Assembly: GCA_037157565.1 (NCBI GenBank)
Contig: JAZHRO010000063.1
Span: forward strand, 159,018,501 to 159,082,500
Direction of reading: 5' to 3'
DNA: 64,000 nucleotides
From: Thalassia testudinum
Lineage: Eukaryota; Streptophyta; Magnoliopsida; Alismatales; Hydrocharitaceae
Shown here: in pieces, positions 23,223 to 33,742 of the stretch
Position numbering within the stretch: the stretch's first letter is position 1
How the letters are laid out: each line of letters begins with the position of its first letter
The notes under the pieces: generated by a model
The model's database searches: none
What the model was told of the DNA's origin: nothing
What the model saw: the letters and a program-made list of their open reading frames with translations, nothing else
Program-made: the position numbers and the translations under genes

Positions 23223-23662
23223 TGAGGATTGATGATGGGAGCAAGGAATCTGATACAGACCGTGTTGAAAAGCCAATCTTAGGCTAGAACTAAAAAGAAA
23301 ACGAGAGAGAAAACTCTCCAAACAGAAAAACTTTCTATCTCTCTCTTACAAAACGCACTACGAACTGAGCCAGGGCTAAAATCATTTCAAGCATGGGTGC
23401 TTTAACCACAAAGTCCAATAAACCTTAGGTTAGTTCTTGTGGACCTTAAAAACCTTTGCTAAAGACTGAGGCTAAGGCTAGACAGATTTGGATCTTGATT
23501 GGTACTAGAGTACCTTTTAGGCCTATGGTCAGCATTCTAACCTAATCTATGCTCAAATAAAAAAGGCACTTATCTAAAACTATTAAAAACTTCATGGTCT
23601 AGAACAAGGGTTGAAACCTTAAGTTTTTGCTAAGGGACTAGCAAAAGCTAGGCATGGGGGTA

Positions 23663-26419
23663 TGATGAGAACCTCATCATGAGCCATAACTAGCTCATTT
23701 TGACCTAATACAAAGGATAAAAGCTCCTACATGACTCAAGGAAAGGCTTAACTCAGAGAATTCTGAGTTTAAGGAGAAAACAAGTCATAAGGGGTAAAAA
23801 TGTAATTTTACCAGTATAATCTGCATACAGGGTAATTCAGGGCCCAAACATAGGTCAAAGCAACTTAATAAGAATAAAAGTGGGATGAAATGATCTAGCA
23901 AGGGCTACAGCAATTCCAAGAAACTAAATGATAATCTGTAACCCTAAAACAACCCACTTCAATTCACGAGGTTCGAGGCAAAGTAAAAATAGAATAAACC
24001 CTCTAAAATTCATAGAAAAATAATCTCTAGGGTTTAGAACCTTCAATTTGGCCTTCAGAACCCATTTTGACCTACATTGAGAACCATGCCCAATTAATAA
24101 CTTAATTTGGGTTTTCGCATAAATTGACCGGTCAGACAAGGTTTAATATAGAAATGAAATTCACCATCAGATTCTGTAGGTCCTAATTAGTCATGTATAA
24201 AAACTTGAGCCTAAGAAGAAACCTCCTTGACCAACTTTACACTTTGGTCCTCATATATTTACTTTCTGGCCCTCAACTTTTGAACCCTCGCATTTTGGCC
24301 CCTAACTCTCCTTCGTTCTTTGCGTTCAGGTCCCCCCTGCAAAACCTGCCAGCACCATGCTCCGGCGACCTTGCGCGGAGCATGGCGCCGCGCAGGGTGA
24401 GGGGGAGAGCCTGGCAAGTAAACCGGGGGTGCCCTGCGTCGTCAGCCGTCGCAGGGACACCCCCCTGGTCGTTGTAACCCACCACACTGGCCGTGCGAAC
24501 GCACGGACGGTATGGGTTTCCATCTCCGGCGTCCTCCGGCGAGGGAGACACGTCGTCTCCCTCCGCCTTCCTCCCTGATTCGGTCCCTATAAATACCCCC
24601 GTCGCTCCACCGTTCTTCGGAGCTCGGATCTGATGGAGAAAACCCCCAACTTTCCTCTCCTCTCACTCCGGCAGACGCCCACCAGCTCCGGCGGTTCCTC
24701 CTCCTCCTCCTCTTTGCTCTGCCGCAATACCAGCAGCAGAGACCTCTTCCCCTGCTCTTCCCGCGCCACGCCGCACCCAGCTGGCGCCTCTCCGGCTCTC
24801 TGCTCGCCGCCGCCCCTTCCCCTGGGCATCTTCTTCTCCGGCGACAGTCGATACGACTGTCGCCCTGCTGCTTCCCCTTTCGTCTCCGTAGCTAGGTCAG
24901 AACTCCTCCCCATCTCCCCCTCTTTCTTTTCCTCACTGTCTTTTATTTGATTAAACCCTCGACCGCTCCTGTCCACCGTCACCCCCTTCGTCTCCGGCCA
25001 AACTCCGGCGAGACCCCCCCATCACCCCAGCAACCCACACGGCTCGCCGACCACCGCAGAACCTCCGCCTCCTCATCCTGATCAACCCCCGCCCTTCCAC
25101 TTCCCCCACATCACCCTCTGCAACCCCACCGAACAAACCCATCTTCCAACCCACAGTCCGACCAAGGGCAGCCCCTGCACGCCGCCCCACGCCTCGCCAC
25201 CACCCACACGAGCTTCGCCGCACTCTGGCGAAGCTCCCGGCACCTTCTGATTAGGCCGAGAGGCCGTTTTGCTGTGAACAGGCCACCCGACCTCCGCCGC
25301 CATTGCCGCGCAGAAGGAGCTGCTTCCGCCTGCAGCTGCAGGTGCGCCACGCCCAGATTCGACTCCCAGGCCTTGCGAGGCATTTCGACGAAGCATCAGG
25401 CTCGCAGCTGAGGCGAAGGCCTCGTGTGAAGCCGCGATCGCCCGCTGCTTACTCCGCTGCGGGGGCTCAATTAGGGTGGGACATTTAGTCCCACCTTGGA
25501 AAAGTCTGAAGAGGCGCAGCGGTATAAGGAGCAAAAGTGCTGGAGGCTTACTGCCTCAGCACACGGGGTGAGGTCCCCTTCACCCGCCCGGTTACCCGGT
25601 CTCGTCCGCGCTCACGCCCCGCGGACCTGGCCCGACCCGACTTAGACTGACCTGCACTCCTCGCCCACCACACACGCCGGTGGGCCTGGACCCGGGCGCT
25701 ACCCGTACCCGGCTACCCGGCAGCTCTGGGAGAGCTATCCTATGAGCGGTTTCTGTGAGAGAGAGACGGAGGGGCGGGGGGGTAGAGTAGGTTTTGCCTC
25801 TGACGTAAAACTCCGAAGTGTGCAGGCACAGGTGAAGAAGAAGGACCGCGGAAGAAGAAGGAAGCTGAGGGAGACACTGTAGCAACAAGCGGTTTAAGTC
25901 GTCTGATTGGAAAATCAGACGACGTCCTGACAGGAAAAAGAAAAGAAGAAAGAAGGAGATCTGAAGAACAACAGAAGAAGGCGAGGCAGAGGAGAACACA
26001 AAAGAACAAGGGAGGAACTGAAAGAAGAATAGCATGAGAAGAAGATCTGAAGAAAGGAAAAGAAGAAAGAAAGGAAAAGAAGAAGAACAGGACCCGCTCT
26101 GCAGAAGAAAAAGGAAGAGCAGGAACAGCTGAAAGAAAGAAGAAGAACATCACCACTGCAGATAAAGAAGAAGAAGATAATAGAAGATCTGAGACAAGGA
26201 GAAGCAAAGAGAAAAGAAGAAAAGACAACAATTTCTTTCTCTCTCTTTCTTTATTTTTGTAAAAGAAAATTGTACCCCTAGAATACAACTTGCTCCCTGA
26301 GTTCGACCTCGGGAACTCTTTTATTTTCCAAGTAAAAAATTATATATTTGAAATGATGGCAATAACTGGCTATACTACAACGCTATAACAACAATAAACC
26401 CGATTATATCTCGCTGCCA
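23663..26419 (+). repeat. 3' LTR of element B
   Basis: 2,757-bp copy of 12740-15476, with the same terminal hairpin (23663-23679), TATA box (24588-24595), USE/TATA/hairpin block (25475-25562) and hairpin (25898-25923). It ends GCCA at 26419 and is followed by TSD GTGCC at 26420-26424. Confidence 0.95.
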
Positions 26420-26424
26420 GTGCC

Positions 26425-26442
26425 TCCCCGGCAATGGCGCCA
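26425..26442 (-). promoter_or_regulatory. Primer-binding site of element A (tRNA-Asp)
   Basis: Minus-strand TGGCGCCATTGCCGGGGA, one mismatch (A for G) to the tRNA-Asp complement. It is separated from the LTR by five bases (26443-26447). B's right TSD abuts its distal end. Confidence 0.88.
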
Positions 26443-26447
26443 AAAAG

Positions 26448-28739
26448 TGATAGCGAAATACGCGTGATTTGTAAAAGCAGTTTTTTAACGTCGTTGTAAC
26501 ACGCGAATCCGCTTTCGCTTTTAAAATTTATATCCTAGATAGGGGAGTATCTAGGGTCGTCCAAGGAGGCAAAAATTGCAATAATGATTCTCTTGCTTGG
26601 AATACAATCTCAACTTTCTTTTTAATATTTTTCAATATGTAATTTTTTTTGTATTTTGAAAAGACGAGGGCAAACGGCAGATTGTAGCGAAAAGAACTAA
26701 CACCTACAAATGATTAAAAATCTAAAAGATAGAAATATCTTCTTCCTAAGCTCACTCTAGGCAAGTGTAGGCCTAGGGTAATTAGGAAGAAGAGGTGAAA
26801 TAAGTGCTAGAACCAAAACAAACAACTGCAATAAAAAGCTTAAAAGAAGGCAATTTTTGATTGAGTAGAATAAGTGTTCTTTTCAAGGACAAGTAGAGGA
26901 AAGCTTCTACTAGAATTGAACAATTTAAAAGCAAGAAAAGAAACACAAATCCTCTTGTAACAATGGTGAAGAAGGTTGTCTTCTTGCTCCAAGCCTAGCT
27001 GCTCCTTGGCTTGAAAAGAGGGCCTCCTTCTTCTCCTTCCTTGAGAGCTCCTCCAAGGTGGAAGCTACCACCTTTAATGCTCTCTCCAAAGGGGTGGGCG
27101 TGCACCACCCTTAAAACTCCTCCAAGGTGGCGTGACCACCTTCAAGATCTCCTCCAAGATCTTCCTTGCCTGGCTTCTCCTTTGGCTGGCGTGACCCAAG
27201 AGAGAAGGGAAGAGGGGAAGGCACCAAGGGGGCAGAATATCCCCTTAATCTTCTTCTTCTTCTTCTCTCTTGGACGTGGGATTCTTGGTGGAATATGAGA
27301 GTGAAATGGCTAGCCAAGGATGGCTTGAATGGTGGTGGGTAGTGGTCTTTTTATAGGGTAGGATGGGGGGTTAAGGTACCCCTTGAAATGGAGGGCTAGG
27401 ATGGAAGGATGAGGGTGGTTGGTGATCCTATGGCTAGGGTTAGTTGGCGCCACCCCAAGGGGTGTTAAAGGGGGTGGTTATGGTGGTGTTGGTGTCTTTT
27501 GGTGGTGGAGAGACACCCCCATGTTGGCGCCAACATGGGGTCTTCTAGAAGGAGGGTTAGGTGGATGGTGGAGATGGATTCAAGGAGGATTGTGTGGTGG
27601 AGATGAGGGGGGGATTTTGGAGGGAAAAGTGGCGCCATTAAGGGGTGGTTATGGGTAGTTTTTGGCACCAATTTTAGGTGTCTTTTGGAGGTGGTGGGTA
27701 GGTTAGGTTGGTGCCAAGTAGGTTAGCTTATGTGGAGCTTAGGTGGAGCTAGTTGCGTAGAGTTGGTAGGTGGGTTTTTGGGGTAGTACAAGCCAAGGAA
27801 GTTGGAGCATAGCTAAGTTAAGCTAAGCTAAGCTAGCTTAGCTAATGGAGGAGTAGAGGAGAAGGTGTTGGAGCTAGGGTTTGGAGGAGGGAGCTGAGGA
27901 GAAGAAGTCTGGAGCTGGAGCTGGAGCTGGCTGCTGCTGAAGAGGCTGGCATGGGGCTACTCTAGCTGGCTTAGCTTGCTAGTTCTTTGCTAGTTGCTAA
28001 GCCAAGCTAAAGTGAGCTAGCTTCTACCAAAATGAGCTAAGGTGAGCTGGGTCTGGTGCTCCCGGGGAAAATCAAGCTGGTTGAGGCAGCTAAGGTAGCT
28101 TAGCTCAACTGAGTTGAGCTAAGCTGAGTCCCTGTGAGCTGGACTTGAGCTTCCTGAGCTGGGATGAATTCTTCTTCAGCTGGTTGGAGCTGAGTGGAGC
28201 TGGATGTAGCTGGATCTGAGCTGGGGTGAACTCCTGTCAACTTAGCCGAGCTAACTAGAGCTCCCTGTGAACTAGTGGGAGCTGAGATGAGCTAGACTCA
28301 GCTAAGTTGAGCTGGATCTGAGCTGACTTGAGCTAGGGTGAGCTAAGGTGAACTCTCTTGAGCTGCCATCCAGCTGAGATTAGCTGAATGGAGCTGGGAT
28401 GAGCTAACCCTAGTTCAAGTAAGCTAGGTTCCAGCTGCGGTGAGCTAGATCAAGCTGAGGTGAGCTGGATCAAGCTGAGGTGAGCTGGATTAGGCTGAGT
28501 TCCAGCTAGTCTGGGCTTCTCCTTCACCATTTGCCTTCTTGAGTGCTAGGGTTTTAGGGATCTGTGCATCTGTACATCCCTAACACTCACAAAAACTCAT
28601 TAAAATGACAATAAAAAATGCAATGCATGCCTATCCTAATTTATGCCTAAATGCAGCCCAAAAACCGGCTTGCAGAGTAAAATCCTAAGAGCTGGGTTAG
28701 TTTTAAAGCATAAAAATGATGATAAACTGGCGTTTATCA
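26448..28739 (-). repeat. LTR shared by element A (5' LTR) and the adjoining chimeric unit (3' LTR)
   Basis: 2,292 bp, the same length as 1821-4112 and near-identical. On its left is A's PBS, as expected for a 5' LTR. On its right is a polypurine tract and 3' UTR, as expected for a 3' LTR. It is therefore the middle LTR of a tandem LTR-internal-LTR-internal arrangement. One GGCGCC site is mutated to GGCACC (near 27666). Confidence 0.9.
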
Positions 28740-30143
28740 CACCCCCATGCTTATCTTTTGCTAGTCTCTTAGCAAAACATTAATTTTTTTTGGAAAACGG
28801 AATTTTTGGGAAATCTAATTTTTTTTTTTTTTTTGACTTTTGAGGAGAAAAAGAGATTAAGGGACCTTGGTAGATTAAAACACAGGAGATACGGGATTTG
28901 TTGAAGATAAACATCAGGATTTGTTTTTGGATCCAACCATTAGATAGAACGGGATCAATATATCCTCAGAAAATTCACAAATTAACCCCTTGTTAATTCA
29001 GATGACTTGAAATGTTTGTTTTTAGGATTTTTCTGGCTCGTGAATCTGATTCGCAACTTGCAAATTCCTTTAAAACCTTGTGTCTATGCTTGTGAAAAGC
29101 CAACCTTTATAAGGACGTTTTTTTTTTTTTTTTTTTTTTTAGCTTAGTCTTACAACAGATGTGTCGGTATCATCATTCCCATTACCATTCCTCGAGGGGG
29201 CTCTAGCGCCAGTACTTCGGGATAGCACTGTCCATGACACCACCCAGGAGCTCACAACCCCAAAACACGATGCGGTGAAAAGGGGCGCTCCAAGCAAACT
29301 CAAGCTCTTGCTCCGACACTATAGGTAGAGCACCGTCCAAGACACTTGAGCTGCTGAAATCGGCTTTAATGCTCCGTCTAAAGATATGAAATATAGATAT
29401 AGAGCAGCGCCGAGGCGGTAACATGTTGACATCGCGTCCTCAAAGAAGGTATTTCCCTTCTTCTCGGCGGTGGGAACTCAAACCAATGATCTGCTTCAGA
29501 CTTTTACTAAATCCAAACAAGGAAGCTTTTCAATTTTTTTAGTTGTTTTTAAGTGTTGGCTTGTGTGTGAAAATTGACACAAGAAGTTTCTTGAGACCCG
29601 CAAGTTTTTGAATCAGAAACTAAGTCAAATACTTTCCATATTACAAAATAGGATCAAGTCACCTGAACTATCATGAGTTCAGGTGGAATTTTAGAGAAGG
29701 ATATCTGATCTAGTCTAAAATAGACCCTGGAATTCTAATGATCAGATCCATATCCTCATCCTTAGTTTGTTAAAGATTAAATCCCATTGTACCAGAAGTG
29801 AATTTTACGACCTTAGTCCTGATTTCAAAATTTTTCCTCAAAAAGTTTTCAACATTTTTATTTTTTTTTGGGTATGCAAGCAGGAAATAAATTAAAGAAA
29901 ATTGCATGTTTTTAGGTTTTGAACATCCTGAATCGATCATAAAAATTTAAAAACACCCCCCCATGCTTAAGATATGCCATGTCCTCATGCATTAGGAGGG
30001 AAAAGGGATCACCTTAGTGATGACGGTCGGGTTTAGGATGAACAAAACCTGGAAAAAGAAAAAAAAAAAGGAAAACAAGAAAATGATGGGTTACCTCCCA
30101 TCTAGTGCTATCTTTTACGCCATTCAGCCGAGCGTGATGTATA
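28740..30143 (-). other. 3' UTR of the chimeric unit (A-type)
   Basis: Near-identical copy of 4113-5517: polypurine tract (28740-28753), internal polypurine tract (29955-29995), post-pol hairpins (30086-30134). The main length difference is a longer T-run near 29118-29140. No gene. Confidence 0.85.
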
Positions 30144-30663
30144 CTAGTGATCAAGGGTGGTTGGCTCAGTAAAATTAAAAGATTCAGATGGAATTTTAGG
30201 CGTATGGTCAAAATAGGGCTTTAAACGCTGGCCATTGACTTGAAATATCGAATTAGGTTGTGGATCAAAAAGGTCAACAGCGCCGTATGGATATGTTTTA
30301 TGGACAATAAAGGGGCCGGTCCATTTAGATTTTAATTTGCCAGGAAAAAGACGTAATCTCGCATCGAAAAGCCAAACACGTTGATTAACGTCAAAGTGTT
30401 TCCGAACAATATATTTATCGTGAAATTTCTTTGTTTGGTCTTTATAAATCCTCGCATTTTCATAGGAAAAATTACGTAATTCTTCCAATTCAGTTAATTA
30501 TAATTTTCTATGGTTACCGGCATCAGATAAATCCATATTAAGTTGTTTTATTGCCCAAAAAGCCCTATGTTCTAATTCTACCGGGAGATGGCATGCCTTC
30601 CCGAAAATCAGACGGAAGGGAGACATGCCAAGCGGAGTTTTAAAAGCGGTACGGTAGGCCCAT
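30144..30663 (-). pseudogene. Truncated A-type integrase in the chimeric unit
   Basis: Copy of the last 170 or so codons of A's integrase: the Leu-Gly-Met-Ser-Pro-Phe region, then the GPF module, with the stop at 30144-30146. One extra in-frame stop (CAA to TAA near 30498) separates two open parts. Upstream of 30663 the homology stops inside the sequence for Leu-Trp-Ala-Tyr-Arg-Thr-Ala, so the catalytic core is absent. Confidence 0.88.
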
Positions 30664-30795
30664 AAATCCTTCCTGACTCTGGCTGATTCTTGCACAAAAT
30701 TTCTCGCACAGAAAAGAAAATAATAGATGGTCAAATCTCTGTGCAATTGACAAATAATCAAAATAAAATTAGGCAAAATTATTGCGTCTGTTGCC
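30664..30795 (-). other. Family C leader fragment
   Basis: 132 bp between the integrase breakpoint and the PBS. On the minus strand it resembles in layout the start of B's leader (T-rich run, then TGTGC, then a purine-rich segment). It is all that remains of family C's internal region. Confidence 0.55.
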
Positions 30796-30813
30796 TCCCC
30801 GGCAACGGCGCCA
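30796..30813 (-). promoter_or_regulatory. Primer-binding site of family C (tRNA-Asp)
   Basis: Perfect 18-nt minus-strand complement of tRNA-Asp(GUC), TGGCGCCGTTGCCGGGGA, two bases from LTR C. Confidence 0.92.
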
Positions 30814-30815
30814 TT

Positions 30816-33742
30816 TGACTGTTCGATCTTTCGCTTTTAAGTCGTTTGTAGTTTAATGTGGTGGAAAAATCGACTAATCAATTTTTAACAAGAAATAACC
30901 ACACGCAGAGGAGCGGGTCGTATCCACAGGGAGGCAATAACGTATTAAAATTCGCACCACTTAAAAATGTTTGTTCGTAGTCAATTTGGACAAGAACCAA
31001 GCCAAGATTGCCTTTAGATTAAGGTTTAAGCAAGAAACAATGCTGAAATGGCAATTATGAGAAACTACAGGATATTTTCCGCAATGCAGAGTACATAGAA
31101 TATGATTAAAATGTGGCAATGGCACAAAATGTAAATTTTAATTAACGTTTTACTGTAGCAAAACAGGGGAATTTTTCCCCGTTGTCTTGCGCGACGAGGA
31201 GCCGATGGTCGGGCGCGGGAAGCTCGGAGGAGGTCCCTTGGATCAAGGGCTTCGAATCGGTGGTGGCGGCGAGTCGCGCGACGGCCGGAGGTGGCCGGAC
31301 GAGCTCCGGCGGAGGTGCTGCAGCCGGCAGCTTGCGCAGCCTGTTGGCATGAAGTCCGCTGCCTGCTGCTGCTGCGGGGGTGGCTGCTGCCGCTGCCGTG
31401 GGCGTGGCGTGCGCTGCTGGAGGCGTGGGCGGACTGCTGCACGCTCTGTTGGCGGTGAGAGCGGGTGCTACTGGCGCGGGAGGAGGGCGTGTGTAGTGAG
31501 GCGTGCGCGGGACTGCTGGCGAGAGGGCGTAGGAGGGTGGTTCTGCAGGTGCTGTTGCAGATGGTGGGGCGCGCACTGCAGTCGGTGCGGGAAGGTGCTG
31601 CGGGTGGACTTCAGACGGGTGCGCCGGTGGTTGCGCGTGGAGATGGCGAAGGCTGCAGGCGCAGGGAAGATGGCGTGAGCGGGCGTGAGGGCTGGAGGTT
31701 GTGCACGCCTTGCATGCGGTTGGAGATGAGCGGGCTGCTGCGGCGTGGGTGGTGGAAGTGAAGTGAGAGGACGGAGATTGCTGCTGGAGTGGGGGTGGAC
31801 TTCAGACGTCCGGGAAATTTCCCGGACGTCTTAAGTGACTGAAAGGGTGATTGCACAGTGGCTCGGCGGTGGTGGTTGGTGACGACGGCGAGGGAGATGC
31901 ACGCTGATGTGCTCACGGTAATGCGGACGAGCTCCGGATGGCGGTGTGGCCTGTCACACCACACGCCCACGGTGGTGGAGACTCGCCGCCACGGTAGAGG
32001 CCGGCAGTGTGGAGTGGAAGAGAGAGGTTCTCTCTGCACAGTGGTGGGTCGGTGGCGGAGGCCTCCCGAGCTCGGCTGCCTCCCTGCTCCTTTTGTAGTG
32101 GCCTGAACAAGTTTGAAATCAGCCGCCGACCAGATCCACCACATCCGCTCTCCCTTGAATGGCTTCATCACTGCAGCAACCGGCCGTTGGAGCGGCAGAC
32201 AGTCGTTCTGAAAGAAGAAGAATAAAGAAAATATTGTTAAAATATTAGGGTTATTTATATACAGACCCTCAACTTCTATGTTAATAAAAACAATGTACCT
32301 AATTGATTATCTAATTAGATGAATGCTATTCTAAGCTAATTCTAAATGCACTTAAGATATGAATGCAATGTATGGATTATGTAATTAGATTAAAACTATC
32401 AATTAATCTATTTACATCCTAATTTATACTAAATAAATGTTAGAATTAATCTAATGTATAGGCACTTAAATACTTAAATAGCCCACAACTATGGGCTAAT
32501 CACAACCTATGAAGGTGGTGGGATGAAGGATGAATTTTTGGTGGGAAGTAGGATTATTACACTAATAGGAGGCCTTTGGAGCTTAAGAGTAAGCTCTAAT
32601 GGAGCTTTGGTAGGCTACTAAAGCTTAGAAGTAGGTGGGAGTAGAGTAGGTAGAGATGAAGAGGAATGGGGGATGTAGGGGGGCCTTTAATGACATTTAA
32701 GACATCGCTAAAGACCCACTAGGAATGTCGCTAAAGCATTCATGTGCCTTGGCTGGGGCTTGGAAGCTTGGCTGCAGCTGGCGTAGGGCACAACGATTAT
32801 CAACCGTTGGATCGGGCATGGTTGGCTGAGATTGCGAGGAGAGAACACGTGCTCGCCCACATTTAAATCTCGCACCGCTAGCGCATGTGTTGAGAGCCAT
32901 CAGATGAAGCATCGCACGACCAAGACTCGCCTGCAGATCACGCCTCATTGATTTGAATCGCACGTGCCTCGCGTGATTGCGAGGATCAGATGGCGGACAC
33001 GACTCCTGGTCATCTTAAATGCATGCTCCAGATGGCACGCGTGCATCCTCGCGTCAAAGGGCGGCGTCAGATGGGGCGTAAGGACTCTCGACTGCTCGAT
33101 CAAAATCAAGTGGTTCTATTGCATCCAATACCATAGCAGGCGCAGATGGATTGCGGTTCGAACCCGCACCATCGATTTGTGAGGTGGCCTCCTCACCATT
33201 TGACCAAGAAGGTGGATTGTTGCGTGGAGGATGATGCGGTCGCGCGTCTCGATCGTTGATGAAGATCCAATGGTCGAGATGAGGCCTTTGCTGATGCGCT
33301 TTGGAGGGAAGAGCCACCCAGTGGAGTGCGCATCTCAGCCATTGGATTGAGATCCAACGGCTGGGATCTCTTCTTGTGGTGAGCTTGGGGCTTGATGGCT
33401 CAGATGGGGCATCCTGGATGGTGCCACGTGGCGCCATCTGGGCCGTCCGTTTTCTTTTTTTGTAGAAAGTGCTACAAAGCTCTGATCGGGGTGATTTTTG
33501 CATTGACGAACTGCAATAGTTGCTCTGGATTCATCTGTACGGTCAGATTCTTCATTCGAAACCTATAAAGATGCCACACTACCTCCTGGCCATAGAGAAT
33601 GGAAGAATTAATGTACATAATATACAACTATCCTAAATGCCATGCAATGGATGTTATGCAGTATTTATAACATGATATGCAATGCTAAGCCTAGGAACTA
33701 TCATAAATAAGCATTTTATCATGAATTCATGTGTGTTTATCA
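30816..33742 (-). repeat. LTR of family C
   Basis: 2,927 bp. The right end reads, on the minus strand, TGATAAAC like LTR A. The left end (TGACTG on the plus strand) sits two bases from the PBS. The conserved GTCGTATCCACAGGGAGGCAA block is at 30917-30937, and a perfect 28-bp palindrome is at 31804-31831. The GC-rich part (31180-32120) gives long spurious frames on both strands. The remaining 32220-33740 is non-coding. No second copy is in the window. Confidence 0.8.
31804..31831. repeat. Perfect 28-bp palindrome in LTR C
   Basis: Arms AGACGTCCGGGAAA and TTTCCCGGACGTCT with no spacer. Each end carries the AGACGTC motif that recurs in the LTRs of D, E, F and J. Confidence 0.93.

Larger units (their letters stand above)
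22107..23662 (+). other. 3' untranslated region of element B
   Basis: About 1.55 kb without a credible protein. It holds the post-pol hairpins (22115-22162), the internal polypurine-tract copy (22356-22394), a three-unit imperfect repeat (23071-23222) and the terminal polypurine tract GGCATGGGGGTA (23651-23662) next to the 3' LTR. Confidence 0.85.
12740..26419 (+). mobile_element. Element B: Athila-type Ty3/gypsy retrotransposon nested in A
   Basis: A complete 13.68-kb plus-strand element. LTRs at 12740-15476 (2,737 bp) and 23663-26419 (2,757 bp) start TGATGAG and end GCCA. They differ by roughly 1% plus a small purine-rich indel near 26060. The 5-bp TSD GTGCC is exact (12735-12739 and 26420-26424). 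PBS, leader, gag-pol frame, 3' UTR and polypurine tract are all present in order. Coding capacity is lost through a one-base deletion near 19247 and an in-frame TAG at 20424. It inserted into element A right beside A's PBS. Confidence 0.96.
1821..28739 (-). mobile_element. Element A: Athila-type Ty3/gypsy retrotransposon containing nested element B
   Basis: A minus-strand element bounded by two LTRs of equal length (2,292 bp each, 1821-4112 and 26448-28739) that differ at only about a dozen positions by eye. Internal order from 5' to 3': PBS for tRNA-Asp (26425-26442), leader, gag-protease, RT-RNase H-integrase, hairpin, internal and terminal polypurine tracts. Element B interrupts it between 12739 and 26425. 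Without B the element is about 13.2 kb. The bases next to the two outer LTR ends (GTCCC before 1821, CACCC after 28739) do not match, because the right LTR is shared with a second unit (26448-33742). The polyprotein is broken by three in-frame stops and a frameshifting deletion, so A is not autonomous now. Confidence 0.9.
26448..33742 (-). mobile_element. Chimeric unit A2/C: A-type 3' end fused to C-type leader and LTR
   Basis: Read 5' to 3' on the minus strand: LTR C (33742-30816), tRNA-Asp PBS (30813-30796), 132 bp of leader, an abrupt join at 30663/30664 into A-type integrase, A-type 3' UTR, and the LTR shared with A. The A-like part (26448-30663) matches 1821-6021 at about 99% by eye. The two end LTRs belong to different families, which reverse transcription cannot produce. 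A DNA-level deletion or recombination between two insertions is the simplest explanation. Confidence 0.8.

Noticed and set aside
31065..32171. Open frames up to 186 codons in LTR C
   Set aside because: Ala/Arg/Pro-rich frames on both strands of a GC-rich LTR segment, with no recognisable domain.
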